Part shown: positions 33,345-43,755 of the stretch, piece by piece | Layout: every line of letters begins with the position of its first letter | Position numbering within the stretch: position 1 is the stretch's first letter | Source of the DNA: Craspedostauros australis | Taxonomy: Eukaryota; Bacillariophyta; Bacillariophyceae; Mastogloiales; Achnanthaceae | Assembly (NCBI GenBank): GCA_026770025.1 | Contig: JAMXDE010000022.1 | Location: 496,001 to 560,000, forward strand | Direction: 5' to 3' | DNA: 64,000 nucleotides | Program-made: the position numbers and the translations under genes | Notes under the pieces: generated by a model | Databases searched by the model: none | Seen by the model: the letters and a program-made list of their open reading frames with translations, nothing else | What the model was told of the DNA's origin: nothing

Positions 33345-36300
33345 ATGGCGGAAGAGACAACCCCTGCCACGCTGGAAGAGCTGCAAGCGCAGCTCGAAGC
33401 GATCACGGTCGAGAACGCCCGCCTCACACAGGCGACGTTGGCGGCCGAAGCCGCTGCAGAAGCAGCGAACGCGGCTGTAGCCACTGCCCAAGCAGCAGCA
33501 ACAGCCACCACGACACCAAGCCGTTCCGGTCTCGGGCGTAGCCGATCAGTCGGCGCCACACGAGCTCGGACGGACCAGTCCTTCCTCGATGACAGCCTCT
33601 TCGACATGGAAACACCCATGCCCAAGAAGAGCAGAAAGTCAGACGAGGACAGCGAAGACGACGACGACGACCTCTCTGGGAAACCAACCGTTCCCATCAT
33701 GGGAGGTATCCTCAAGCAAGGACGCAACTGGGTACCCTGGACCGCAGGCGCACCAAATGCGTCGTGGACCGGCCTCCAAGACGAGTCACAGACCAGGTGG
33801 ACCAACTCTCAACAACAGAGAATTCTCCACAACGGTGCTGACTCCACCAACCAGTCCAAGCGAGAGCAAGGACTCTCAGACAAGTTCAAGAAGGGAGGCA
33901 ACATCCAGCAGTTCATCCGCCTGGTGCGTAACCACATGGCCAAAACTGGACTCCTCACCATGGCGTACATCGCTGACAGCAACGCAGAGTCAGAGATGAC
34001 TTGTGTGCTTGACTCTCCAGCCGCTTTCACTCTTGAAGATGCCACCAAGCACTTCAACGAGTACCATCTGAAGTGGGATCACTACGACGTCCAGAACAAC
34101 TGGACGGCCGCAGTGTTCTTCCGTGACAGTCTTGATCCAGTCCTCGAAGACCAGCTCATGAACCGAATTGAGCCGAAGTTCCACGATAACTTCATCACTC
34201 TCTTCGTTGAGTTCATGAACAGCAACTCCGCCAACTCCTTGGATGAACAAGACGCCCTCGCAGCCAAGATCCGTGAAGTCAACTGCAGACGTTTTCCAAA
34301 CGAGAACGTTGGTCTCATGGCGGTCCACCTTCGTGCTCTCTGCAAGCGCCTCGACGATGCTGGTCGCTTCGACCTCCGTCTCCTCCGAACGATCCTCGAT
34401 GCCTTCCTCCAAGCGGGAGGACAGATCCGGTCTGGTGAACAGTACCGACGTCCTCTCTATGTGATGAAGGATGACCTTGAGGAAATCCTCATGCGTCTCC
34501 CTGTCTTCACGTACGAGCACGCTCGCCCCCAGCTTGCTGCAAAAGACCTCACATGGATGGCTATCTGTAACAAGGCCGAGGCGTCGTACGAAAACGAAGT
34601 GCGCGGAAATCGCTGGCATGCCATCAGGCGTACCAGAGATAGCAACGTGCCCAAGTACTCGTACGCCAACAACGTCGTCCAGAATCCAAGCGCCAACGTT
34701 CTCGAGCAACACAAGGGTTTCTCCAAGAACGATGGAAAGAGAAACAACTTCAAGAAGCCCAAGGAACGCGACGCCAAACGCAACGCCGGTCAGGGCTGGT
34801 CGTCCAAAGCTCCCAAGCCCGGTGAGCCACAACGCAAGCTTGTCAACGACAAGACGTTCATGTGGTGCGCCAAGTGCCGCCGCTGGCGTCTCTCGCACAA
34901 CACCGAGAGCCACCAGGACAACTTCAAGTTCAAGGCGAAGGCAAAGGGCAAGAACGTTCCCAAACAGGACAACCTCTCCATCGACATGGCTGCTTGGACA
35001 TGCTTCACAGCCGCCTCCAGCCAAGACGAAGACACCTGGTGGTCCCTCATCTGGAACCTCTTCACCTCCTTCAACTACTTCGGTAGCATCGTTGGAATGG
35101 TTCTCCTCTTCGCTTCACTCCAAGTAATCACCATCGGAGTAGAGTATGGGTGGTACATCGCGGCAGCTAATGCCTGGATGCTAATCGCCGTAACTCTACT
35201 CCTCCTCCACACGAACGTTCCACGAAGACCCAACTTAATCAACTCTACTGATTTAGCCTATAACAAGGCACGAGTCAAGGAACGGTTCAAGCAAGTGCAC
35301 AAACGTCCCATACACTTCAATGGGGCTGTGAAACGCAGTCTCTACGACCTTGTGATGGAAAGTCTCGACCAAGATGGACCCAAACCCGTAAACGTGTCGA
35401 AAGGAAAATCCCCACGAACAAAACGTGTGTGGCGCCCCCAGGCCCGGACCAAAACTCGCAATCACAGATCAAAACGTCGTTACTGGAACCAGTCGAAAAC
35501 TTCCACTTATGGTAAAAACCAACCATTCACGACTGCAAAATTGCCCCGCCAGGAAGGTCGCACCTCATCCATCTCACGAAACCTCTGGAGCTTGTACCCA
35601 ACTCGCGGAATCGACTTGATGTATGATCGAAATCAAAAACAACAATGTGACAATGACATGCCCGCACTACTCACTCTGCAAGGTCTAGCATCCTATTTCA
35701 CCAATCGCAATGCTTTCGCATCTCCAGCTAAAGCTGAGAGTTATCTCTCGCCCGATGCTCCATTCGAACTTGTATGGGACAGCGGAGCGTCAATCTCTGT
35801 GACAAATGACCTCAACGATTTCTGTTCTACTCCAAGTCCTCCACCAAGACCGACCTTTCTTAACGGGTTCCTCAAGAAAATCCAAGTGAATGCGTTGGGA
35901 ACTGTCGAGTGGTATGTTCTTGATGTGACTGGAAGCCCTCGCAAATTGCGACTGCCTGCTTTCCATGTACCCGAATCGAAGGTCAAGCTAATCAGCACTT
36001 CCAGTCTTCTCGATGAGTATCAGGGAGAAACGATCGTATTCGACAAGTCCTCCTGCAAACTCAGCGGAATCCTGGGAAGCGACGATCGCAATGCAATCGT
36101 AGCGAACTACAAGAAATCCACAAGGTTGCCAACATCCGTCGGCTACAGCGCCGACAACATCCATGATGTACCAGCTGCACTAACGTCCATCGTCTCTACC
36201 GTGTCGGACCACAACGTGAACCTCACCCAACCGCAAAAGGAACTTCTTCGGTGGCACTATCGTCTCGGACACTTATCCTTCAGTCGAGTGAAGTTCCTGC

Positions 36301-39300
36301 TGCGTTCGGGTGCACTCACTGGGTCAGAATCGTCTAGAAAGATGCACACAGCTGCGGCAAAGGTCACGAGCCTTCCCCTCTGCGCCGCATGTCAATTCGG
36401 AAAGCTGCACCGTCGCCCTTCACCAGGAATAACCCAACATGTCGTTCGTGACAAACAAGGAGTTTTGCGCACCGACCACTTGTTCCCAGGACAACAAGTA
36501 TCAGTGGACCACTTCGTCGGTCGAACACCAGGACGCCTCTTCTCAGGACGAGGCAAAGGTGATCCAAACGAAATGTACAAAGGCGGAGCCATCTTCGTCG
36601 ATCACGCCTCCGGATACATTCATGTGGAACCAGTAGCAGCGCTAACCACACACGCTACCCTTGAGGCCAAGGAACGGTTCGAACTAATGTGTCGAGATGT
36701 GGGAGTCCCCGTGCGATCCTACCTATCAGATAACGCAACTACCTTCACCTCACCCGAATACTCCAAGCACCTTGAGATATTCCATCAAGTCCATCGATTC
36801 GCAGGCGTCGGCGCTCATCATCACAATGGAATCGCCGAACGAAGCATTCGAACAATTGTATCAATGGCCCGAACCATGATGATGCATCAAAGCATTCATT
36901 GGCCAACAATGTTCGACGCTCAACTGTGGCCAATGGCCGTAGTGCATGCCGCGTATATCTACAATCGCGTGCCTAACCCCGCCACAGGCCTCACACCTTA
37001 CGATGTTCTGTCACGCATTCGTCTCCCCCTCAAGCAACTTCATAACCTGCACGTATGGGGCAGCCCAGTCTATGTCCTTAACAAAGCACTGGCCGACGGG
37101 CGCAAGATACCCCGATGGGAACCAAGAGGAGAGAGATACGTGAACATGGGTCTCTCCACGAAGCATGCTTCAACCGTACCCCTGGTCCTATCACCACGGA
37201 CAGGTTCGATCACACCTCAGTTCCATGTTGTGTTCGACGACTGGTTCGCAACAATTGCTACCGACTTGAAGCAACTTCCAAGCTATCAATCGGAAGAATG
37301 GACTCGCATGTTTGGTGACACCACCTTTCAATATCCATTTGATGACGACGATGTGGAATCAATGGAGCAGGACGACACCTTCGCATCAGACACGCGAGAC
37401 CACAACCGGTTACAACGCAACGACGATAATACTCCACCACCGATAACTGAGGCGCGAAACCAACGAACCATCCGTGAAAGAGCGCCACAGGTATTGGCGA
37501 AAGAGTCGCAACCAACGACACAACAGATCCCGGATCTCATGAGTGAAACTCTCGCCCCTCCGATGCCAGCTTCAGAGGGAGCCAACAAGCAAATGTCTTC
37601 GACAGAGGGAGCTCCCTATGAGTCCCCGGTACCTGACCCTACTATAGAGTCACCGGACCAGCGAACACTTCAACCGCAATTTGACTCACCTCTCCGAGAG
37701 TCACCAATCTCGGGACCGGCAACTCCATTACCACCTTCAGATCCGACACCAACTGAAACCGGTTCCATGACACCAATCATGCCTAAGCTTGAACCAACGC
37801 CAGTAAGACCTCGAAGCACGAGAAATCGCAAACAACCAAAGCGATTCACGTATGCGCGCATGGGAGGCAAAGCCGCATGGTTAGACGACGAAGACACCGA
37901 CGATTACTACTTCTGCCCCGCAGTAGCTACCTTGGAAGAGATTGAACAGGCCACAACACCCAGGGAATTGCACCCCGACTCGTCGTCGATCATAACATTC
38001 TCACAAGCTGTCGTCGATTGCCTACATACAATCGAACCTCTCCAACGCGAAGGCAGCGACTCTCTCTCCATCGACCTACACCAATTCAAGGTGGACGCTC
38101 ACTACTTATTGCGCAGACTTCGAGGTCGATTCAATACGTTGAATCCACAACCAACCAACATCGTCCTTCCAACGTTCGCCCCAAAGCCGGCTAAAGCAGA
38201 AGAAGCAAGCATCAACATGGCCGATTGGTGGCAGCCGGATCCAGACGATATGGTCGAAGAGGGACCAACGCCATTCCAAGACGTCTACGAGGACTTCTAC
38301 TCGGACATGGAGAGACACTTCGAAGTCGACCTTCACTGCGAGATTCGTTGTGACGACCTCAGGAGACAAGCGACTGACTACGCCGTCGGCCAATTCGTCA
38401 ACAGACTGAGTGCTTTCATACGAACCGGCATCATGAACCCCAGCTTCGATGCCTTTGACTACATGTCATCGGCCAAACCAGAGCCATGGTCGTATCAGGA
38501 TCCGGAATACTTGATGATGAAGGGTTTTCTTCCTCCCGAATCCAGAATCAGTGGAAACACATTCTTCAAAAGGACTCGCTCCGTGTGGAACGCCATCTCT
38601 GAGAATCATCGCTATCGTCTCGCATTCGAACTACTCCGTCGCCAAGTCACGACGATTCGTCCAGGGCCATGGCCACAGCCAAGTGCATTCGAAGTCGAGA
38701 AGTTTGTCCAAGGGATGATCGAAACCAACACGGCACCTCTCAAGATGGCTCCAGCAACGCGCGTCTCCGACAAAATCGGATCGACACTTGAAGTTGACCC
38801 ATCGTCCATCCTGGACACAGCAACATGTATTCCAGAGCACGCGTGGGCTAACATCGAACAACATGCCTATGCTGTCTCGATCATCGAGCCACAACGAGAC
38901 TCAACAAACTTCCCAACTTATGTTGATGGACACATGATGAGCTACTTCGCAACAGGTGGCGATTTGGATATCGCCGAACGCTCATCCACGTACAAGGCAT
39001 CCAGCAATGACCCTGACACCCTTTCCTTTGACGAAGCGATTCGCGACGACAACAAGGATGAGTGGATGCAAGCAGCCGAAAAGGAAATCAAGGCACTTAC
39101 CGAAAAGGGAACATGGGAAGAGATTCAAAAGGCCGACGTCGTCAACGATCGAATCTTCCCAGGGACCTGGGTCTTCCGTCGCAAGCGCTTGCCGGATGGT
39201 ACGATCAAGAAGTACAAGGGTCGCTGGTGTTGCCGTGGAGATCTCATGAATGAAGATGCATCCACCTACGCGCCAGTCGTGGCCTGGTCATCGGTTCGCA

Positions 39301-40589
39301 TCTTCCTGAGCACATCCATTGTGATGGGTTGGACAACCACGTCAATCGACTTCACGAATGCCTTCGTGCAGGCCTCCATCCACAAGCCTGTGCATCTTCA
39401 CCTTCCTCGCGGCTTCAAGTCAAGCAAGGGACCCAACACCTGTCTCCGACTTCGCAAAAGTCTCTACGGATTGACGATCGCCCCGCGCCTGTGGTACGAG
39501 CACCTCATCCGAGCTCTAATCACAGTCGGCTTCACAGCCTGCGACCAAGAGCAATGCTTGTTCATCAAGCGCAACATCATGATCGTTCTCTACGTTGACG
39601 ATGCAGGAATCGCCTCCAAGACCAAGAAGGACGCTGACGACTTCATTGCATCAATGCGTGAACTCGGGTTCGAGCTTACCCAGGAAGGCAGCTTCACTGA
39701 ATTCCTGGGGATTGAGCTCTGCCGTGACCCGAAGGCGGATACTGTCCATCTTCGACAACCAGGATTGATCAAAAAGGTCCTTGAGACAACGAAGATGTCG
39801 AACTGCAATCCATGCCCGGTACCTACTACTCAACTCGCACTCGGACAGTGCAAGAATGAACCAGCCATGAACGAGAAATGGAACTACCGCTCTGTCGTCG
39901 GCATGCTGCTCTACCTCACAACGAACACTCGTCCCGATCTCGCCTTCGCAGTCTCCCAAGTCGCTCGCTTCGGACACGATCCCCGCCGATCACACGCCAA
40001 AGCGGTCAAGCGCATCATGCGCTATCTCAAGCACACTGAAACCATGGGCACCATCGTTCGCCCTACAGGGCAACTCGACCTCAAGTGCTACGTAGACGCT
40101 GACTTCGCAGGCCTCTACCAACGTGAGGACAGCAAAGATCCAGTGTCGGTGAAATCACGCACGGGATATCTCATCACATTGGGTGGATGCCCTCTCATCT
40201 GGAAGTCGAAACTCCAAACTGAGATCGCGTTATCCACGATGGAGTCCGAGTACGCCGCTCTCTCCCTGGCAATGCGAACATTGATTCCCATCCAACAACT
40301 CATTCGCCAAGTGATCAACAACGCCGGCACCGACATGCCGCTGCACACCAATCTCCAGTGCACTGTCTTCGAGGACAACCAAGCTTGTATTTCTCTCGCC
40401 ACCAATCACCAGCCGACCGCGCGCACCAAGCATTTCCTGACCAAGTGGCATTTCTTTTGGTACTGGGTCAAGGCAGGTTTCATCTGCATCCAGCATATTG
40501 CAACACCGGAGCAATTGGCTGACATCTTCACCAAAGGACTGTCCATCGCAGTCTTTGAATACCTACGATCCAAGATCATGGGTTGGTAA
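33345..40589 (+). CDS. Ty1/copia gag-pol polyprotein
   Basis: 2414 aa in one frame. An Ala-rich N-terminus leads into gag (to about 500). A zinc motif C508-x2-C511-x6-H518-x4-H523 follows, then two predicted membrane helices (about 578-625), a basic linker, protease with D812-S813-G814 (LVWDSGAS), gag_pre-integrase with HYRLGH and CAAC zinc ligands, integrase core D1055, D1129, E1165 (DD35E spacing), a Pro/Ser-rich linker, and an extra region of about 300 residues. Reverse transcriptase has YVDD at 2083-2086 preceded by SIDFTNAFVQA. RNase H has CYVDADFAG, STMESEYAAL and EDNQACI. All catalytic residues are present. It copies element RNA into DNA in virus-like particles and integrates it. The ATG at 33345 is the first in frame. 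Codon use is rather uniform and C-rich. The membrane helices are unusual for a copia gag-protease junction. Confidence 0.95.
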   Translation: MAEETTPATLEELQAQLEAITVENARLTQATLAAEAAAEAANAAVATAQAAATATTTPSRSGLGRSRSVGATRARTDQSFLDDSLFDMETPMPKKSRKSDEDSEDDDDDLSGKPTVPIMGGILKQGRNWVPWTAGAPNASWTGLQDESQTRWTNSQQQRILHNGADSTNQSKREQGLSDKFKKGGNIQQFIRLVRNHMAKTGLLTMAYIADSNAESEMTCVLDSPAAFTLEDATKHFNEYHLKWDHYDVQNNWTAAVFFRDSLDPVLEDQLMNRIEPKFHDNFITLFVEFMNSNSANSLDEQDALAAKIREVNCRRFPNENVGLMAVHLRALCKRLDDAGRFDLRLLRTILDAFLQAGGQIRSGEQYRRPLYVMKDDLEEILMRLPVFTYEHARPQLAAKDLTWMAICNKAEASYENEVRGNRWHAIRRTRDSNVPKYSYANNVVQNPSANVLEQHKGFSKNDGKRNNFKKPKERDAKRNAGQGWSSKAPKPGEPQRKLVNDKTFMWCAKCRRWRLSHNTESHQDNFKFKAKAKGKNVPKQDNLSIDMAAWTCFTAASSQDEDTWWSLIWNLFTSFNYFGSIVGMVLLFASLQVITIGVEYGWYIAAANAWMLIAVTLLLLHTNVPRRPNLINSTDLAYNKARVKERFKQVHKRPIHFNGAVKRSLYDLVMESLDQDGPKPVNVSKGKSPRTKRVWRPQARTKTRNHRSKRRYWNQSKTSTYGKNQPFTTAKLPRQEGRTSSISRNLWSLYPTRGIDLMYDRNQKQQCDNDMPALLTLQGLASYFTNRNAFASPAKAESYLSPDAPFELVWDSGASISVTNDLNDFCSTPSPPPRPTFLNGFLKKIQVNALGTVEWYVLDVTGSPRKLRLPAFHVPESKVKLISTSSLLDEYQGETIVFDKSSCKLSGILGSDDRNAIVANYKKSTRLPTSVGYSADNIHDVPAALTSIVSTVSDHNVNLTQPQKELLRWHYRLGHLSFSRVKFLLRSGALTGSESSRKMHTAAAKVTSLPLCAACQFGKLHRRPSPGITQHVVRDKQGVLRTDHLFPGQQVSVDHFVGRTPGRLFSGRGKGDPNEMYKGGAIFVDHASGYIHVEPVAALTTHATLEAKERFELMCRDVGVPVRSYLSDNATTFTSPEYSKHLEIFHQVHRFAGVGAHHHNGIAERSIRTIVSMARTMMMHQSIHWPTMFDAQLWPMAVVHAAYIYNRVPNPATGLTPYDVLSRIRLPLKQLHNLHVWGSPVYVLNKALADGRKIPRWEPRGERYVNMGLSTKHASTVPLVLSPRTGSITPQFHVVFDDWFATIATDLKQLPSYQSEEWTRMFGDTTFQYPFDDDDVESMEQDDTFASDTRDHNRLQRNDDNTPPPITEARNQRTIRERAPQVLAKESQPTTQQIPDLMSETLAPPMPASEGANKQMSSTEGAPYESPVPDPTIESPDQRTLQPQFDSPLRESPISGPATPLPPSDPTPTETGSMTPIMPKLEPTPVRPRSTRNRKQPKRFTYARMGGKAAWLDDEDTDDYYFCPAVATLEEIEQATTPRELHPDSSSIITFSQAVVDCLHTIEPLQREGSDSLSIDLHQFKVDAHYLLRRLRGRFNTLNPQPTNIVLPTFAPKPAKAEEASINMADWWQPDPDDMVEEGPTPFQDVYEDFYSDMERHFEVDLHCEIRCDDLRRQATDYAVGQFVNRLSAFIRTGIMNPSFDAFDYMSSAKPEPWSYQDPEYLMMKGFLPPESRISGNTFFKRTRSVWNAISENHRYRLAFELLRRQVTTIRPGPWPQPSAFEVEKFVQGMIETNTAPLKMAPATRVSDKIGSTLEVDPSSILDTATCIPEHAWANIEQHAYAVSIIEPQRDSTNFPTYVDGHMMSYFATGGDLDIAERSSTYKASSNDPDTLSFDEAIRDDNKDEWMQAAEKEIKALTEKGTWEEIQKADVVNDRIFPGTWVFRRKRLPDGTIKKYKGRWCCRGDLMNEDASTYAPVVAWSSVRIFLSTSIVMGWTTTSIDFTNAFVQASIHKPVHLHLPRGFKSSKGPNTCLRLRKSLYGLTIAPRLWYEHLIRALITVGFTACDQEQCLFIKRNIMIVLYVDDAGIASKTKKDADDFIASMRELGFELTQEGSFTEFLGIELCRDPKADTVHLRQPGLIKKVLETTKMSNCNPCPVPTTQLALGQCKNEPAMNEKWNYRSVVGMLLYLTTNTRPDLAFAVSQVARFGHDPRRSHAKAVKRIMRYLKHTETMGTIVRPTGQLDLKCYVDADFAGLYQREDSKDPVSVKSRTGYLITLGGCPLIWKSKLQTEIALSTMESEYAALSLAMRTLIPIQQLIRQVINNAGTDMPLHTNLQCTVFEDNQACISLATNHQPTARTKHFLTKWHFFWYWVKAGFICIQHIATPEQLADIFTKGLSIAVFEYLRSKIMGW

Positions 40590-40660
40590 CGACCAACAAC
40601 AACAAACAACAACGAAGGATGAAGTTTTCATCGATACCACAACTCCAATCACGACCCAAC

Positions 40661-40672
40661 ACTGAGAGGGAG
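40661..40672 (+). other. Polypurine tract
   Basis: ACTGAGAGGGAG immediately before the 3' LTR, the expected plus-strand primer position for reverse transcription. Confidence 0.7.
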
Positions 40673-41360
40673 AGTTGAGATTCAATGAGGGACAGACTAT
40701 TACCGAACACGGTATCAACCTGATGGGAGAAATTCTTGGTTTTGGCGCGAAATCTTCCGACTTGATCGACCACCAAATCTTTTCTCCTCCTTTCTCTCCT
40801 CCATTCACGAATCCATCATGACCCAAACATGACCAACCTGACTCACATCCCACCTTGGGAACTATATGCTCCTCAGATCCTTTTACTACAACATACTTTG
40901 ATTCCCTCCATGCTGATGACTACTGCACCACTGCCGTGGTCTTAACGCGTGTATCCAACCTGCTTCAACTCAAACAATGGAATCCGAGAGCCAGCTCCAA
41001 CCACAGCCACTGCTTCATGGTCGTCACTGCCACATGCCATGATCTACACTGCAGTGTATCTACGTATGTGGAGAGCAAGGCGCTGTAATGACTGTATACC
41101 CTGTAGCACTGAACCAAGTACATCAGTGCAGGGTCTCGCCAAGTTGTGTGGCATCGTTTCTTCACCCTACTAACACTACAAGCTAACTCATAATAAACAC
41201 AGACAAGGATTAGCTACAAAGCACTCATCTACTCATCGTTACAGTAACAACTCTTCAATCAGTACACCTCTCTTGAACTGCATCACACGGCTATCCCGAA
41301 GCTGGCAGATTCAAGAGACATCCTCCACCGATTCGCGCCGACTACGCCCGAATCCTAACT
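40673..41360 (+). repeat. 3' LTR (688 bp)
   Basis: Same length and, in all stretches compared, same sequence as the 5' LTR at 32224-32911. Followed by GTGTA. Confidence 0.9.
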
Positions 41361-41365
41361 GTGTA
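41361..41365. repeat. Target site duplication GTGTA, right
   Basis: Matches 32219-32223. Confidence 0.8.
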
Positions 41366-41630
41366 GAACAACCAGGATCGTCACCAAGGTGGCTCCAGCC
41401 ATGCCCACAGCCGCACATCGTAGATGTCTGACACATGCGCATTATATTCCACTCTCCTTCCTTTGTGTTCGCCACAATCATGGCATCTGAATTGTGTGAT
41501 TGCCCTCCTTCGGTTTGGTGCTCTGACGTTTATGCATGATGAGGCTTCTCTGACCATCACGCAATCAGTGCACTCGCCGGTTATTGATTGAAAGGCTTTG
41601 CACACAAACCGCGTCACCTGACGAGTGGGG

Positions 41631-42008
41631 TTATTCTGTGTCCGGCCCACAGCACACCATACCCTCTACCGGGATGTTGGTACTGGACGAGTCGTACACA
41701 ATGGTTCCGATCGGCGGTTGCCCGTTGCTTTCGCAGCGGTAGTTGCTACGATGGGTTGACCCATCTCCGATGTCGCCGATCAGCACACCTCGGAAGACTT
41801 CTGTGCAATCAGATTCTGTCATGCTTGGCCACGGCCACGTGCCTCCGCCTCCACTACCACCTCCGGAAGATCGTTGATCTGGGTTTCCAGAGGACTTCAT
41901 GGAGTCATCCTTGTTGCTGTTCTTGTGCACGCCTGTCAGGAAGACGGCACACACGGCGATGGCAATCACCAAGATGATCACGCGAAGCCTGCGATTCTCA
42001 GTGTTCAT
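41631..42008 (-). CDS. Small single-pass membrane or secreted Cys-containing protein
   Basis: 125 aa. An N-terminal basic segment is followed by a hydrophobic helix (VIILVIAIAVCAVFLTGV), either a signal anchor or an uncleaved signal peptide. A Gly/Ser-rich linker follows, then a compact C-terminal part with SDCTEVFRGVLIGDIGDG, YRCESNGQPPIG and VEGMVCCGPDTE. The four Cys could form disulfides in the lumen or outside the cell. Function not recognised; the C-terminal pattern looks like a real domain, not random sequence. The retrotransposon begins about 265 bases beyond its stop codon. The ATG at 42008 was chosen because the membrane helix directly follows it. The frame is open further upstream without such a feature. 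Confidence 0.55.
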   Translation of the reverse strand: MNTENRRLRVIILVIAIAVCAVFLTGVHKNSNKDDSMKSSGNPDQRSSGGGSGGGGTWPWPSMTESDCTEVFRGVLIGDIGDGSTHRSNYRCESNGQPPIGTIVYDSSSTNIPVEGMVCCGPDTE

Positions 42009-43052
42009 GATGTTGTTGGTACGGTTTCTGTTCTCCTTGCCCTCGTCAAGTCTCGCGCTGACTGCGTCACGATATCGTGTATTGTGTTGACTTGCTTTGT
42101 GATGTGTGGATCTTCTGAGTGGGCGATTGATGCTTGGCAAGATTGTGAGACGAAATGCGAGGCAACTCAATCTGGGTCGTTCTCCGGAGAGTATTGATGT
42201 GTTCTGGTGTGTGGTCGCAAATCCCCCTTGCGCGAGGGTCGAGCATTCTGCGCGAGTGTGGCAACGAAACAACGACGATGGCTCGAGATCAAATATCCCA
42301 CGAACGCGACGGTGTCAGTCGTTTGAAACTCAAGTGAAGGCAGCGGCCGCGTTGACGACTGACACTTTTCGCGTGATCTCGTTTGCCTTGGATGCTGACG
42401 ATGGTTCGGAGTGTGAGCGTTGTCGTGCATCTTCTGTACGCCCTGGCTGTTGCTGCTCTCTCTTGTCTGTTCTTGGAGATTGCTGCGCTTTCGCCAAGAT
42501 ACGCACGAGTGCGCGCACAGCCAATAATCCACGATTGATGACCTTAACCCAGAAACGACGTATCTTCCCACAACATGCAAGATTGAACAGCTCAAATCAA
42601 CACGCAAGCAGGGATGCATATGAAACGGTTAAAACGGGGTTACCATGCGAACACGGACGACGCCCAACCATGAGAGACTTGAGCACTCTGTGACGATCCT
42701 ACATGACCCTATAACCCTTATAATCTATATTTATGGGGTTTACCACCCTCAATACCAATGCATGCGTGTGTCAACTTGAATGCACCACTCTCTCAATCTC
42801 TCTGCCATCGCCAAGACCAACCTTGTGTTTCACCCGGGACACCCAGCAATACCCTTACCGTCCGGTACTTGGATTAGTCATGGATAAAAGCAACGGACAG
42901 ACCGCTCACAGAACCCAATGACATTTCGAATCGAGTCACACGATGCCCGTCTCTGTCTTCGGACAAGCATTTGAATTTGATTGGACGTTACATTAGTGTT
43001 ACACATCTCAGTCTATTTCTGTTGGTGCAGATGGTGCAGAACAAAGGCAGAC
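42009..43052. other. Intergenic, no gene seen
   Basis: Upstream of the small minus-strand gene; ends at the solo LTR. Only short frames. Confidence 0.35.
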
Positions 43053-43755
43053 AGCTAGGATTCGGGCACAGTCGACGTGAATCGGTGGAAGATGTCTCTT
43101 GGATCTGCCGGCTTTGGGATAGCCATGTGATGCAGTTCAAGAGAGGTGTACTGGATTGAAGACGTGTTACTGTAAGGATGAGTAGAAGAGTGCTTTGTAG
43201 CTAATCCTTGTCTGTTTATTCTGAGTTAGCTTGTGGTGTTAGTAGGATGAAGAAACGATGTCACACAGCTTGATAGGACCCTGCACTGATGTACTTGGTT
43301 CAGTGCTTGAGGGCAGGCAATTGTTGCAGTTCCTTGCTCTCCTCACATGTAGACACACTGCAGTGTAGGTCATGACACTCAATGGAGGTGGTCGTGAAGC
43401 AATGGCTGTGGCTGGAGTTCACTCTCGGATTCCATTGCTTGAGTTGAAGCAAATTGGATATACGTGTCAGGACTGCAGCAGTAGTGCAGTAGTCATTGGC
43501 ATGGAGGGAATCGAGGTATGTTGTAGTGAAAGGATCTGAGGAGCATATAGTTCCCAAGGTGAGATGTGAGTCAGGTCGGTCATGTTTGAGTCATGATATA
43601 TTCGTGAATGGAGGAGAGAAAAGGGGAGAAAAGATTTGGTGATCAATCAAGTCGAAAGATTTCGCGCCAACACAAGAATTTCTCCCAATCGGGTTGATAC
43701 CGTGTCCGGCAATAGACACACATTTAGTCTGTCCGTCAATCGTTCCAAGATTTTT
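43053..43755 (-). mobile_element. Diverged solo LTR of the same copia family
   Basis: Reads as the reverse complement of the 32224-32911 LTR with many substitutions and small indels: AGCTAGGATTCGGG at the left (LTR 3' end) to TTTCTCCCAAT...GATACCGTGT near 43680-43705 (LTR 5' part). The final part after 43705 is disturbed by a short insertion. No internal region or second LTR is attached, so it is a solo LTR, older than the complete element and in the opposite orientation. Confidence 0.8.

Larger units (their letters stand above)
32224..41360 (+). mobile_element. Complete Ty1/copia LTR retrotransposon
   Basis: 9137 bp: 5' LTR, primer binding site, 433-base leader, one uninterrupted gag-pol frame, polypurine tract, 3' LTR, flanked by GTGTA duplications. 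Domain order protease-integrase-RT-RNase H defines the copia superfamily. The two LTRs have equal length (688 bp) and no difference was found in the stretches compared, and the polyprotein has no stop, so insertion is recent and the copy may be able to transpose. It lies in gene-poor sequence, downstream of the small minus-strand gene at 41631-42008. Confidence 0.95.

Noticed and set aside
33990-35024. 344-codon minus-strand frame inside the copia gag
   Set aside because: It is the complement of the gag coding frame, with no domain and no start context; a shadow of the polyprotein.
41381-41650. 89-codon minus-strand Cys-containing frame next to the 3' LTR
   Set aside because: Starts with GTG and follows directly after another gene's stop; could be an exon but no splice evidence supports it.
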